This document shows, piece after piece, positions 10,776-22,190 of a DNA stretch of 64,000 nucleotides (within the stretch, counting starts at the first letter, position 1; each line of letters opens with the position of its first letter). Origin of the DNA: Rutstroemia sp. NJR-2017a BVV2 (Eukaryota; Ascomycota; Leotiomycetes; Helotiales; Rutstroemiaceae); NCBI GenBank assembly GCA_002946415.1, contig NJPS01000035.1, forward strand, positions 310,001 to 374,000. Reading direction: 5' to 3'. Below the pieces are notes generated by a model, which had not been told where the DNA came from, did no database searches, and saw nothing but the letters and a program-made list of their open reading frames with translations. Position numbers and translations under genes: made by a program.

Positions 10776-13549
10776 ATGAGCGACCAAGACGGACCAAAGT
10801 ATGTCATTGATCGCATCCTCGGCGGCGGCACCGCCTCTTATGATGATATTGTTGGCCCTGGCGCTTCAGAGAGTAGCACTCCACATGAGCGCGTCTGGCC
10901 CGCCATCCCCCCGGAATATTGCCCGCCTTCTCCTGAAATCGAGAATGCCGTAAAAGAAGGTATGCACAGCACTGATCATGAGCTTCTAGTGCTGACAATC
11001 GACAGTTGAATACATTCTAGGTTACCTTAAGCGCGTTTTAACCCCGACGCCGTTGCCGGATGATGATCTTCAACTCATGTCTGACTATCTTTTGTCTCTG
11101 GAAACCAGAGATGACTTGACAGTACACGTACTTCGACAAACTGAAGCGAGATCACAAATCGGTCTCGTCAGAAGAATCCGATTGAATGATGACACCAGAT
11201 ACAACTTCAAGTCGCGCGCAACTGCTCTGGAAAAGCACTGGAGCAGCATCGAGTCATTGACATCAGAAAGTACGCCGAAAGAGATGTTGGCCGATCGACC
11301 TGTTGCACCCATCAGGATCGAACTGCCTGACGACAAGCCAGCTGGATGGAAGCTAGACTTGGGTGAAACGCGAGCAGCGGAAGCACAGCGACAGCTCGAA
11401 TTGAATAACATTTGGAAGAATCGATGTATCAAGTACTGGACGACCGTCCAGCCACCAAGGACCATTGGTTGGGTTCCGCTTGTCGGAGATGCATGGAAGA
11501 AGGTACCTCGAGCCGATCTCGAGAACGGAGACCTGTTCTTTACTCCGTACTTCAGACCTATCTGGGAAAGCTTTGGCATGGCATCTATGGATGCCTCGTT
11601 TTGGACTGACCCTAGTAGTACGACTGAAGAGGAAGATGAATATAGGAAGTATAGGTCAGAGAGAAGTGAGTTAACGACGCTTTCTCTGAAGATGAGGGAC
11701 GCCAGAAAAGAGCATGCCAAGTCCTTGGAATTTCAAGGTGTAGTTTAGCTTTGGTGACGAGACAAACTGATCTCCTATCTGATGTGGTTTGGGGATGGTA
11801 TAAGGGTCTGGTAATATAGCGACGTGGTTCAAAGCTAAAACTTCAGTCTTTTTGACGGCTTCTCCATGTTACATAGAACTTCTCTTCGTTTAGGACTACT
11901 CGTCTCCGCCTTTTGGATAGCCGCGTCCAGAGGGCCTAGTCGTCTAGTTTACAATAATATCTAAATAAAGTAAACCTCGGAATCAATTGTTTAATAATAA
12001 TAAATTAATAGGATTGTATTTGAAGCTAAAAGAAACTAAAGCTGAATGAAACTAAGACCTAATATGTTGTGTCCTTGCCTACTAGGTCAGGTGGAAGTGT
12101 CCTTGGTCGGGCTCAATTCTAGTCGGCGCTAGAACTGATGAGGTTGTAGGTTTATTGATGAGGTGTTCGAATAAAAATTCGCGAGTAATAAGTTAACATT
12201 ACCAGAGTAGTAAATACAATGATGATTTGACGTGCTTACCGTCGACGTAGGTCATCGGGGCGGGAGTTCTCCTGATCACATGGTTAGTTCATAACATCCC
12301 CGCATAGTCATCGGAGTCAATCCGAAATCCTTACCACCGCCATTTATTGCTCTGGTGCAGTACAAACAAAGCACACTGCTTCGGATTCTACTACCCAATT
12401 CCTTCGGAGCCTCCGTCAGAATTGAGATATGCAACAAAAATCGCAAGATCGAAAAGACGGGAATTTGGGGAGGCTTCAAACTCGCTGCCCAAATTAGCCA
12501 TGGTTCTTCCCTACCGGAGCAAATGCCCGGTCATTTCAACCACTAGCGGACACAATGCTCCACGAGTCAGATCACCAGCACAACATAACAAACCCGCTTT
12601 CTCTACTATTTGCAAATCCTAACTCCTTGTTGAGAGACGGGATTCTCCTTGCATGGTTGTGGATCGAAGATGTACTGTATAAACCCCATTATTCTCCCTC
12701 CGCTTCATAGCAGAAATCTCCGACTCCAAGATTACGTAGCCTTGGAGCGGGAACATGTGATATACGCCGGAGTTAATCACCGTCTCGACACAATGATAAG
12801 AAATCAATATCCAGCAGAGAATGCAGGAATGCTGATATTTTTAGCAGGACGAGTGAGTCAGGGAGAGGCGTCTGCATGGACTCTGATATCGATGAACGCT
12901 CGAGTCAGTCCTCCGCCCAAGCAACATTTGTCTCCGTATCCGCGGAATAAACACAATTGATTCTTGGACCTCGGTACATATCATGATTATTGAGTTATTT
13001 TGAGATACTAGTCAATGCACTGTTCGCTGTCCATGTCAACTTCATGATATACCGGTCATTCAATCGAAAAACCTCACCCCGAGCTACGACAACTTCGTCT
13101 GCTATTTCCAGATCATCAGTACGGAAATTTCACCAGAATTGAGGCTTCTCGACTTCTGGTGATGGGAATCTGAAATGATAATATCGTGCTAGTCATTCCG
13201 GGGTGAACGATGAAATCCAAACCATGGATAATGCGGAGAAAAAGCTTACTTTGAGTTATGCATATCTAAGTTACTTTAACTTACTCTTCATCCCGATTAA
13301 TAGCGCAGCCTTGTAGATGAAATCAAACATCACAGCAGATGTGGTCATATTTCCGCATATTGCAGACTTGCAAGTTCTAGACGCCGTTTTGTTCGCCGAC
13401 CTCGCGCGCATTCTACTGTTTCACACAGGGTTATCTTCCTCCGCTACAATACTCTTGGACATTCTGATACAAAAGATGTTCCCGCTACCATGGGTAGAAT
13501 CCCCCGACTGGGTGGAACACAATTCCGCGAAAGTTGTAGTCGTGCAACA
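8143..13549 (+). repeat. Dispersed AGATGTGCAACAAA motif, left set
   Basis: Copies or close variants begin at about 8143, 8496, 8664, 9268, 9425, 9694, 9867, 12425 and 13541. The core is AGATRTGCAACA, often extended with AAATG. Intervals between the first seven (353, 168, 604, 157, 269 and 173 bp) fall near multiples of 80-90 bp, as if intermediate copies had decayed. The motif is the reverse complement of the unit in the array at 14041-15048, so the two sets face each other across the gene at 10776-11748. Confidence 0.65.
10776..11748 (+). CDS. Hypothetical protein, two exons
   Basis: Exon 1 runs 10776-10959 and exon 2 runs 11006-11748. The 46-bp intron begins GTATGC, has a CTGAC branch region and ends CAG; the join (KEVEYILGYLKRVL) keeps frame. 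The product is about 308 residues, with no signal peptide or membrane segment. It has an acidic/proline-rich N-terminus, a helical middle (LPDDDLQLMSDYLLSLETRD), a basic stretch and a tryptophan-containing C-terminal half (IGWVPLVGDAWKKVP). The C-terminus is acidic then charged-helical. I do not recognise the family. It is the only convincing gene between the two oppositely oriented motif sets, so it might be cargo of whatever element they mark, but nothing in the protein looks like a transposase. Confidence 0.7.
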
Positions 13550-16231
13550 CAACGATATGATGTCTCAAGATTGAGTGTCTAGACCAGCATTTTGTCCCTC
13601 GTGAGGACTTCACCCGACGTCTAATCTTCGGATTTGAATGCCATGTCATGTCATGCCCAGACTTTGGACACTTCCATACTAGGATAATGGCTTAACTCAA
13701 TTTCGTCCAGGATTTGATATCTCTCATGCCGAAGAATAGCCTGTGGCTGAATTCAACCTGTGGTAGGATAACAGTACGTACGAGTCGTCGTCTCGTGCTT
13801 CACTATGCTCCTTTGTGGATGGAATTCTCAACTGTAAGCAGAACTGCTGGCAAAGGGCATTTGAACTCTCCATTGAGAGTTTTAAGACCCTGAAGATCCC
13901 CCACTGCGTTGGCTCAGCTTGCCCGAGATCCGAACAATTATATTCATCGACAGTCTCCACAGCGGGCTCCAAGTGGGCCTTATCCATTATACCTGACTCA
14001 GGTCATGTCTTCTTTCGTCACAAACTCTCCTGATAAAAGCTTGTTGCATGTCTGTTCGCCCCAAGTTTCCACGCGGGTAAGTGTGACGGCACTCGAAGCG
14101 GAAATGATTGAGCCTTCATCCCTACCTTGCATGTTGCACGTCTATTTTTTGCGTCATGTCGGCGACTAAGGCCTGTCAGACCTGCTGCAGGCGTCAAGCT
14201 TGACCGTGAGGCTCATGCATAATGTCGGCTATGCTATGTTGTAAGTCCACTTTCGTCCACACTCAAACTTTTCCTTGTCGAGGCTTCATCATTGCGGAAT
14301 CAAAGATTGGCTGGAAAGGAGAAAGCTGAAGATTGTTGCACATCTCATCGCTGACTCGTTCTTTCTCATGAATAGCCTTCATATCCAAAAGCAGAAATGT
14401 CCTCGATCTCTGGAATTGTTGCACGTCTGGTAACTGACTCTTCTTTCCATGATAGATGCCTGTCATTAGATGGCGCATGAATTCTCAAGGGTGATGGAAA
14501 TTGTTGCATATCTGATCATTGACTCGTACTTCCTTTGTGGATCATGTCTATATCAGAATATACATTTCTGCTGGAGTTAACATTTGTTGCACATCTAAAC
14601 ATTGACTCGTACACTCTACGATGGGGGCTTTTGATTAAATCGTCTCTCAGATTTGTCATATTACTGTTTGTTGCGCATCTCAATCTTGAGTGTTGACTCG
14701 TCCTTCTTAGATGCTCGGAAACCGAGGTTAACCTCTCGTAGTATCCTTACAATGAATCCTTTGTTGCACATCTGGATGTTGACTCGCATCCTTTGCTGCG
14801 GGTCTATCCTTGGCTAAGATATCTTCATCCTAAACTCGAGATTAACGACAGCAGTGTTTGTTGCACATCTTTTGTTGACTCGTATCCTCGGTGTGGAGAC
14901 TTGCTTCTTTTTATGGGTGTCGACTCGAATAAAATCAATCTGTTGCATGTCTTTGATTGACTCGCACTCTGACAGTAGAGTAAATTACACAATCCTCAAT
15001 CAGCGATTGGGCGCCAGGAAGTATGTTGCACATCTGGTTTTGACTCGTATTCTATGGAGAGTCGTCGTAATCTTCTTGCAAACATGGTTATACACTCGTC
15101 GACCGACTAGGGTTCGTTACTTTTCTGGGTGTCGACGCAAGATTCACTTGTGGGCACTGTCACAGTCTACGGTGTTCAACAACCTACAATGTAGACAGTG
15201 CAGGTCTGCTGGGGATGGCTTCATGCTGCGTCCACTTATCGACTACTACCTTTCTACGTTTGCATACATATGTCCATGTGATGCCCCCACTACGGACGTA
15301 TTTCCATCATAAATTTCACGATATCTGATTTTTCTACGATCACATAAGCCTGCAAATCACGGCTGCGATGTCCATACTAGGCAAGTCATACACCAAGACT
15401 CGAAGATGCGTACAAACACATAGCAAAACTCTCTACTTCACAACAAAGGCTCTTCACCGTAGCCCTCACTCTCCCCCACGGCCCAATCTATCCCAATACT
15501 TTTCCACCGCGATCGAAGAGGGAGTCGTCGTTGGGACGCACATTAGGGCAGATATGCCAAACTACCCAAATGTTCTGGAAAAATTCTAGAAATTGCGGCC
15601 CGCAATACACAACGATGCTACCCCAGCAGACGATTTCCAGAGTTCAGACGACTGTAACGAATTTTCAATCTCGCCGGCAATCTACCGACACCAACCGCAC
15701 ATTATCCAGAATCGTGACCATACCATCCGGCCCCTCCATCCCGGCCCCTATTCTCAAAATGACCCAGAAAACGCTTAGTAATCATTAATGCCAAGTCTGG
15801 CACAGCCCCACTTCCACCTCTACGCGTTCCAATTCAGGCTCACCACAACTATTTCGTTCAACCTCCACTCCCTTGATCAAACCTGCGGATATCCGATATC
15901 ATTCCGGGGAAACGATTGATTGGATTTAAATTAAGTGATTTGGCTTTTTAAACTGATTTCGATACGATTGACTAGAGTGAAGGGGCGTTTGCGCTACGGA
16001 AGCTCCTCGCCGCTCTTTGCGGCGTCATACTTTTGGGTACAGCACGGAGTTCTGGGTTTACCGTATTTTGGTAAGAAACCAAATCCACGGAACTCTATAG
16101 ACGCTGATTCCAACAGATTCTGTTTCGACGGGCGTTTCCTTCTGATAGCATATTCTTGTCTAAATTTGCGTATATCACGTGATACGACCACACCGTCCCC
16201 TCCGTCCCCTCCTTTTCTTCTCTTGAATATC
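11749..16231. other. Long gene-poor region
   Basis: No convincing coding region is visible in about 4.5 kb; open frames are short and overlap on both strands. The right-hand motif array (14041-15048) lies inside. The final few hundred bases, which include a pyrimidine-rich stretch just before 16232, are the probable promoter of the glycosyltransferase. Confidence 0.5.
14041..15048 (+). repeat. Phased array of TTGTTGCACATCT ... TTGACTCGT units
   Basis: Nine units begin at about 14332, 14415, 14500, 14583, 14667, 14760, 14857, 14941 and 15023. Each has a TTGTTGCACATCT box, a 4-12 bp gap and a TTGACTCG box. Two outlying copies of the first box alone start near 14041 and 14132. Unit-to-unit steps are 82-97 bp, mostly 82-85, while the sequence between units is not repeated. 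The first box is the reverse complement of the left-hand motif. No open frame explains the conservation. It may be a protein-binding array, subterminal repeats of a large transposon, or a decayed tandem repeat. Confidence 0.8.
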
Positions 16232-17572
16232 ATGGCACCAACATTGAGCGACCTTCCAGAATTTCTTCACAACTCGCCATATATACCAGTGTTATCCTTC
16301 GATATCGATGAGCCTCAACCAAAACCAGTGAAGCCAACTCTTGGGGAAATCCTCCGCTCCCGGCCTGTCCGAACCAGTATTCCAATCGTTATCTGCTTCC
16401 TTGTTATACTTGCCTTATTACCTCATGGAATACCAAAAGCTCGAGAGCTACATATCCAATACAAGACACCCGCCTGTCTAAAACAAGATCCTGTCAAAGT
16501 TGTCCCTCTAACCGGCGAAGAAAAAGATATCGATTGGGGACAGTACGCGTACATTACATATGCCACGTCCCAGGATCATCTATGTAATGCATTGATGTTG
16601 TTTGAGAGATTAAATCGATTGGAAAGTAAGGCAACAAGAGTACTGCTTCATCCCCAACAATGGAGAGATGAATGGACAGAGGACCAAGATGGAAAGGGTA
16701 TGAATATCATGACAGAAATGTTGATTCAAGCAAGAGACGAATATGGAGTTAGATTGGAAAATGTCGGACTATTAAGTCACAGGCATTCGACTGGCGGTAT
16801 ATGTTCTTGACACAGTGCTTGCTTGACTCAAACGCTAACAAAGCAAAAGATGAATGGGCAGACTCGTACACCAAACTTTTGGCCTGGAATGAAACTAGCT
16901 ATTCCCGTCTCATCGTCCTGGACTCCGACAGTACAATTCTCCAATCCATGGATGAACTTTTCTTCGCTCCCATGGACGAAAAAACGCAGCTTCTCGCTCC
17001 ACGAGCTTACTGGCTGGACGCTTCCGGCGTTCCAAGTCTCGCTTCTCATATCATGTTGATCAAGCCCTCACTCGAGAAATACATTCAACTCGAAAAGGAG
17101 GTCCCGCTTGCCGGGAAGGATAAATATGACATGGATATCATCAACGTGATTTTCACACAACAGCAAGACGCATGCGGACTAATCGATCATCGCATTTACG
17201 CCTTATTAACGGGCGAGTTCCGAAGGCCAGTTGATAAGCATCGCGGCTTTTGGGGGAAGCCGAAAAAGGGAGAGGAGGAAGTGAAGAAGGTGTGGGATCC
17301 CCAGGAAGTGCTAAGAAATGCGAAATTCGTCCATTTTAGCGATTGGCCACTGAGAAAACCGTGGGAAATGAAGGACTGGGATTGGATGGGAAAGGGGCCG
17401 AACTGTGTGGAGGTAGAAGAGGGTGATGATTGTAGAGGGAGAGATATTTGGAATGGGTTTTATGAAGATTTTAGGGAGAGGAGGGTGGTGAGTTTTCTTG
17501 ATTTCAATCTCTTGATGTGATGTGGTGGTGATGGCTAATGAGATTTTCTAGTCTGTTTGTGGGTTGGATTAA
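16232..17572 (+). CDS. GT8-like glycosyltransferase (GNT1-type), type II membrane protein
   Basis: Three exons (16232-16796, 16850-17487, 17552-17572) encode about 407 residues. The introns have a GTATAT donor with GCTAAC branch, and a GTGAGT donor with GGCTAATG branch; the last exon supplies SVCGLD and the stop. An N-terminal cytosolic tail of about 45 residues precedes one membrane segment (IPIVICFLVILALLPHGI), then a lumenal domain. The segment YAYITYATSQDHLCNALMLF and the DxD-type metal/nucleotide-sugar site LIVLDSDSTIL fit the glycogenin-like GT8 fold. VHFSDWPLRKPW near the end is typical of fungal N-acetylglucosaminyltransferase (GNT1) relatives. It probably adds a sugar to Golgi glycans; donor and acceptor are inferred from family only. 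Confidence 0.85.
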
Positions 17573-18361
17573 TTGCCTGGAGCAGAATACATTGTATATT
17601 CGGAGTTAGTTGATAACATGGATATAGAACATAGATTCAGGGAATTGCACAGGTGTTTGACGATACAGACGACATATGGGTAGCAGAATACGAGTTGGGA
17701 AGGTCTTTTTGATGGTCAGGGGCATTGGGAAGGTACCGCAGGGTGTAATATCAGCTGTAGGTCGCTGCTGGACCAGTTGTTGTGGCTGGGTGATGTGGCT
17801 AGGGCCGTGGTGGCTGCCCCTATCGACGACCATGCTCTCCTTAAAGCGATTGTCTTTTCAATCGTGGAATCACAACTTCGTTCAGTGCATATTGCGTTCA
17901 AAGAACAACTTCAATCCATATAAGTTGGAGCAAGTTTTCCCCGAAAACATGAGCAAGTACTCTCGATGTAGTCATCGGCTGTGGCAATCTCGCTGCATTC
18001 CACAAGGTGGGGGAGAAATGCCAATCAACAGAAAGGAAAAACAATTTCCCACAAGAAAGAATGCACTCTCAGTGACGATGCATTCCTGATGAGATGCCCA
18101 CGAGAGTCCTAGATCTCTATTATTTTCTTTACTTTTTCCTTTTCGTACCTTCACGCGAGGATCATACATCAAATTTTTACCGCCAATCTGTTCAATCGTT
18201 TTCGATCAGATATTATGCCAATTTCTTCGGTTCTTGACAGTGAGGTTCAGGTCGAAATTACATTCATTTAGGTTTTGCGATTGGAACGAAGCAAGGGCAA
18301 CGACAATATCGCGTTTGGCATTCGAAGGTTATCGACAAACTCCATCAATTCAATATTCAAC
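17573..18361. other. Intergenic
   Basis: No supported gene. A plus-strand open frame at about 17676-18089 lacks domain signal and is matched by an equally open minus frame. The end of the stretch is the leader of the following membrane-protein gene. Confidence 0.5.
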
Positions 18362-21300
18362 ATGGTGCCTTTGAAATTAGCGCAGAGGCAAGAAGTGACC
18401 ACGCAGCTTCCGGTCGGGTCATCCTTTATTTCATTCGGCGCAATAATTGGTATCGTTATCGGTGTAGCTATGGCATTGATCGTTGGTGGAGTAGGGATTG
18501 CGATATACAATATACGAAAAACTCGGAAACGCGAAGCGCTACGAGCGAAAGGGAAGGATGTAGAAATTGGTCAAAATGTAGCGGTCATGGTTCGAGCCAA
18601 TCCGCCATCTTTTCTATATCCGACATTTGGATCTCCTTATGATTCTATGCCAATTCGACAAGTTAGCACACCATCAGGATTTGTGGAGAGCGAGGATGAA
18701 GATGATAACATCATCAGACCAAATACGAAGAGGTTCTCGGAACAGAAAAGCATTTTCCGAAAATCGGGCATCAGAGATTCTTGGCCATTGGCTTCTTTCA
18801 ATCAGATGTCCACGAGACAATTCCCTCTACAAGTTGTTTCATCTCCAAAGAGTTTGAAACAACCCCCTGAAAGAAATATTCGACTCAATTGTGTAGCTCC
18901 ACCTGGATATGTTCTTCCAGACGAACCTCAAAAGCCAACCAGGACCTTTTCGAGACGTGCTCAAGCGAAGAACTCGGATTCTGTGGAAGATATTACAATT
19001 ATTGATGGAGAACCTACCGTCTCACGTGGCCGCACTAGACAGCGATCATCTTCTGAGAATCAGCTGTCTGTTATTCTAAAATCGACCTCACAACGTCTGA
19101 GAGATACTCAAAGACGTTCACTTGGTCGATTTCCGGGATCACTTCCAAAGCAAAGATTGCCTACTCCACCTGTAAATAACGCCACTGAGAGTAGAGAACT
19201 CCTCATCCGTCCCGATACAGCATCATCGGATGTGGGATCTCAACATGACAAAGAACTATTCCGTACACCGAGTCCGGGTAAAAAAGTGCCAAGAACAGCG
19301 GGAAGAGCGTTCCAAAAACGAGGAAGATCACCCACACCATCTGGACACTCTGATGATGATAGTCTCTGTGGTATCGACACCCCTGATCTGGTCATCCCAG
19401 CACAACTTACTTCTCCTAGTAAGAGTGGACGCAAGTTTGAGCAGAGGCACCTGATGAATCTTTCGACGAGTAAAATCCCCGCGCCCAAAATCCACCAGGC
19501 TGCAAAACCGTCTGTGGGTACGATAGATAAGACCGACTTTGGAATATCTCCTCAAATTCTCGCAAACGATCCATTCCTGTCAATCAAAGGTGCCAAGCCC
19601 ATCTCATCCTCCCAAATGTATGAACCCCGACCGCTGCATATTCGAAAAGCTACATTTGGACATCATGCAGCCGAAGAGAAGCCTCTCGCATTTATCGACT
19701 CCTCACTAAAAGATACATCCGTCAATCAAGCAGGCGCACTCGTCAAAGAACCCAAATCCCCAACTCCATTCAAGGAACCAAACCCATTCCAATGGTCACC
19801 AAAAGAAGCAATGCAAGTCCGAACCTCCAGCCCCAGTAAAATCGGACCCAAGAGAAAAGGTCACAAACGCTCCAACATCGTGCGGATATCCGGCCTCCCT
19901 CGGCCATCGAGCGTTTCCGTTGTACACGAAGAATCAGAAGACGACTCCTCCCCTCGCGCTCTCCGCCGCATCATCTCCCGCCCTACTATGCGTGTTGTGG
20001 AGAAAAGTCCTTCATGCACATCTCTCTCGCTGGGTAGTCGTAGATCCAGTGCTGTGCGACCTCCTTCGTCGTTGACATTTAATCCCATCTTGTCTATCCC
20101 TACGCTTATAAAACCCATCTCTCCACCTGATCAAGGTCTCGAAGACTACTCTCCCACTCTCTCCGTCTATAACTACTACGCCGAGAACCTGAACTCGGAA
20201 GTTGAGTTTTTCAAACATGCCCGGTCATCCCTGGCGCTGAAATCACAGGTTAAGAGACATTGTAAGGAGATCGAAGAGGAGGAACCAGATACACCGAGCG
20301 ATATTCTTGTTTCATTCCCGCCGTTTTCGATAAAGTCAGACGATGATAAAGACGTCCAAATTTTAGCTGATATTCCGGAATCCCCAGCTCAAATTCCAAG
20401 CTCACCGCCGCCGATTCGTCCCCTCGCTCTACTACGCACTGCCAAAGCCAACCTTTCAAGCCCTATTCACATGCCTCCCCCTAAACCCAGCTCGATGCAA
20501 ATACCTCGCCTTTCAACAAGCAATATATTCGGTCCCCGCCCACTATCCCGTATCTCCGTCAACTCAAACAACAACTCCACCCTCAGCCTCCCCATCAAGC
20601 CCCTCACCCTCTCTCTCCCCGCTCCTCCCCTCCTCACCATCCCCACCCCAGTGCACCTTACAGGCCCCCGTCCCGAGCCCAGAAAACTCTCCTCTTTCAC
20701 CAGCACCTCCTCCTCAACGCGGGACTCCATCGCAACTAGCATCGGGTTATTACGCCGTATGAATTCCGAGATCTCGAATTATAGTCCCTCGGGTATGGAT
20801 TCGTCTCCTATTGACGGGGCGGGAAGTGCGAATGGGGGAAGCGCGAGGGGAAGTAAATATTACCTTTCTCTCGGCGGTCTCGGGACACTTGGAAGGATTA
20901 ACGGGAATGCGACAGCGACCCCTATAACTCCCGCCAGCAAAACCGTAAATTCCCCCCGCAACAGCTCATCCCGCTCTCCATCTCCAATAACCAAACGCGC
21001 GTCCGAAGTCTTCGAGCGCTGGCGTCGGGATGGTGGGATTGATGAGGGGAGGAGGAGTAGAGAGGGGAGTAAAAGTCGGGTGGGGAGTATGAGGGATAGT
21101 ATAGGGAATGGGAGTCGAAGTAGTAGCCCGCTGGCGATGGGGAAGCACGGGTTGGATGTAGAGAAGAAGAGGTGGTCGATGACGTTGTTGCCGGATGGGG
21201 GGGTGGAGATTGTGGAGGATGAGGGGGAGGGGTTTTGGGGTGGGGTTTTGGGGCAGGGGCATGGGATGGTTTTGGGGAGGGGGAGGGAGGGGGAGAAGAT

Positions 21301-21568
21301 TAAGGAGAGGTGGGGGGAGAGGTGGATTGGAGTGGCGGGGGAGGATAAGAATAGGAGGGGGGATGGGGAGAGGTGGGGGGTGGAGAGGGATAAGGAGAAT
21401 ATTAATTTGGATGGGGGAAGGGAAGGAGAGGTTCTAGAGAGGCCGGAAAGTTTGGGTTTATATGATGAATATGGATTTTTGAAGACGTCGCCTAGTCGAG
21501 GGGGTGAGGGAGCTGAATTTGGAGTTATTGGCGATGGTCGAAAAAGGATGACTGAGGTAAGAGTGTGA
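18362..21568 (+). CDS. Large single-pass membrane protein with disordered Ser-rich tail
   Basis: This is a single exon from ATG 18362 (MVPLKLAQRQ) encoding about 1068 residues. The frame is open a little further upstream, but only from a TTG. Residues 1-20 precede one Gly/Ile-rich transmembrane helix (about 22-48, FGAIIGIVIGVAMALIVGG) followed by a basic stop-transfer cluster (RKTRKREALRAKGK). The remaining thousand residues are serine/proline/arginine-rich and apparently disordered, with many SP and RRxS sites, consistent with a phosphorylated cytosolic tail. No catalytic domain is visible. The 3' third is extremely strand-biased, pyrimidine-rich then purine-rich, and its protein becomes Gly/Glu/Arg-rich. 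I do not recognise a named family; a membrane-anchored scaffold is a guess. Confidence 0.85.
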   Translation: MVPLKLAQRQEVTTQLPVGSSFISFGAIIGIVIGVAMALIVGGVGIAIYNIRKTRKREALRAKGKDVEIGQNVAVMVRANPPSFLYPTFGSPYDSMPIRQVSTPSGFVESEDEDDNIIRPNTKRFSEQKSIFRKSGIRDSWPLASFNQMSTRQFPLQVVSSPKSLKQPPERNIRLNCVAPPGYVLPDEPQKPTRTFSRRAQAKNSDSVEDITIIDGEPTVSRGRTRQRSSSENQLSVILKSTSQRLRDTQRRSLGRFPGSLPKQRLPTPPVNNATESRELLIRPDTASSDVGSQHDKELFRTPSPGKKVPRTAGRAFQKRGRSPTPSGHSDDDSLCGIDTPDLVIPAQLTSPSKSGRKFEQRHLMNLSTSKIPAPKIHQAAKPSVGTIDKTDFGISPQILANDPFLSIKGAKPISSSQMYEPRPLHIRKATFGHHAAEEKPLAFIDSSLKDTSVNQAGALVKEPKSPTPFKEPNPFQWSPKEAMQVRTSSPSKIGPKRKGHKRSNIVRISGLPRPSSVSVVHEESEDDSSPRALRRIISRPTMRVVEKSPSCTSLSLGSRRSSAVRPPSSLTFNPILSIPTLIKPISPPDQGLEDYSPTLSVYNYYAENLNSEVEFFKHARSSLALKSQVKRHCKEIEEEEPDTPSDILVSFPPFSIKSDDDKDVQILADIPESPAQIPSSPPPIRPLALLRTAKANLSSPIHMPPPKPSSMQIPRLSTSNIFGPRPLSRISVNSNNNSTLSLPIKPLTLSLPAPPLLTIPTPVHLTGPRPEPRKLSSFTSTSSSTRDSIATSIGLLRRMNSEISNYSPSGMDSSPIDGAGSANGGSARGSKYYLSLGGLGTLGRINGNATATPITPASKTVNSPRNSSSRSPSPITKRASEVFERWRRDGGIDEGRRSREGSKSRVGSMRDSIGNGSRSSSPLAMGKHGLDVEKKRWSMTLLPDGGVEIVEDEGEGFWGGVLGQGHGMVLGRGREGEKIKERWGERWIGVAGEDKNRRGDGERWGVERDKENINLDGGREGEVLERPESLGLYDEYGFLKTSPSRGGEGAEFGVIGDGRKRMTEVRV
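20550..21450 (+). other. Polypyrimidine block followed by polypurine block inside a CDS
   Basis: The sense strand is strongly C/T-rich at about 20560-20720, then almost C-free and G/A-rich at about 21030-21450. Adjacent Y-rich and R-rich blocks on one strand can in principle pair with each other or form triplex DNA. The reading frame stays open throughout. Confidence 0.7.
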
Positions 21569-22190
21569 TGTTTGAGTGGTAATCTTAATGCTTGGAGTTA
21601 TATATCATGATGGTTTTGAGGTGTTAAGGAGAACTCCACCTGTTTGTTGATGTATCTTCATATTGTATTGTCCGTGATCTATTTATTCTTAATAGTAATA
21701 TTGAATTATACCATATATCTCAGATTTTGTATCTTAATCATCGAGATGAAGCTCGCATTAGTGCTTAATTGATATACAATGTTCAAGATGGTAAATTGAC
21801 ATTGCTCAAAGAGTTTTTCGTAAAGCATCAACTACTAGCTAATCAGGCAAAACCTATCTCACCTAACAATTACATCCATTCTACATCAGAAATTCTTCTT
21901 CAAAACGAGATCATAATAATATAATGTAAATTCATGAATTAAAAATAGCAAGCCCTTGCTACTACACAAAGAAAAGTATATGTGAATCACCTCTGCGATT
22001 CTTTCATTTGCCGTCATTGGAATCTGTGTCACTCAGATGGTATATAACAAAGAATTCTAGAACCCATTAGCTAGATTCAGATTCAGGAACAAGAATATTA
22101 TTATAGATACTTATTAAAGCTCTATGAAAGCGCCCATGAAGAGAAATCAGCTCTATTCGTCTTCGTCGTCGTTAAAGTATCGCTGTGAAG
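21569..22190. other. Intergenic, A/T-rich
   Basis: This A/T-rich spacer holds the 3' region of the membrane-protein gene and the promoter of the 2EXR gene. I see no gene or repeat in it. Confidence 0.6.

Noticed and set aside
14041..15048. CRISPR-like array of short repeats with unique spacers
   Set aside because: Eukaryotic intron-bearing DNA, a bipartite degenerate motif, no leader or cas genes; regular spacing alone is not a CRISPR array.
17676..18089. 137-codon plus frame downstream of the GT8-like gene
   Set aside because: No domain, no homology recognised and an equally open antisense frame; likely 3' UTR or spacer.
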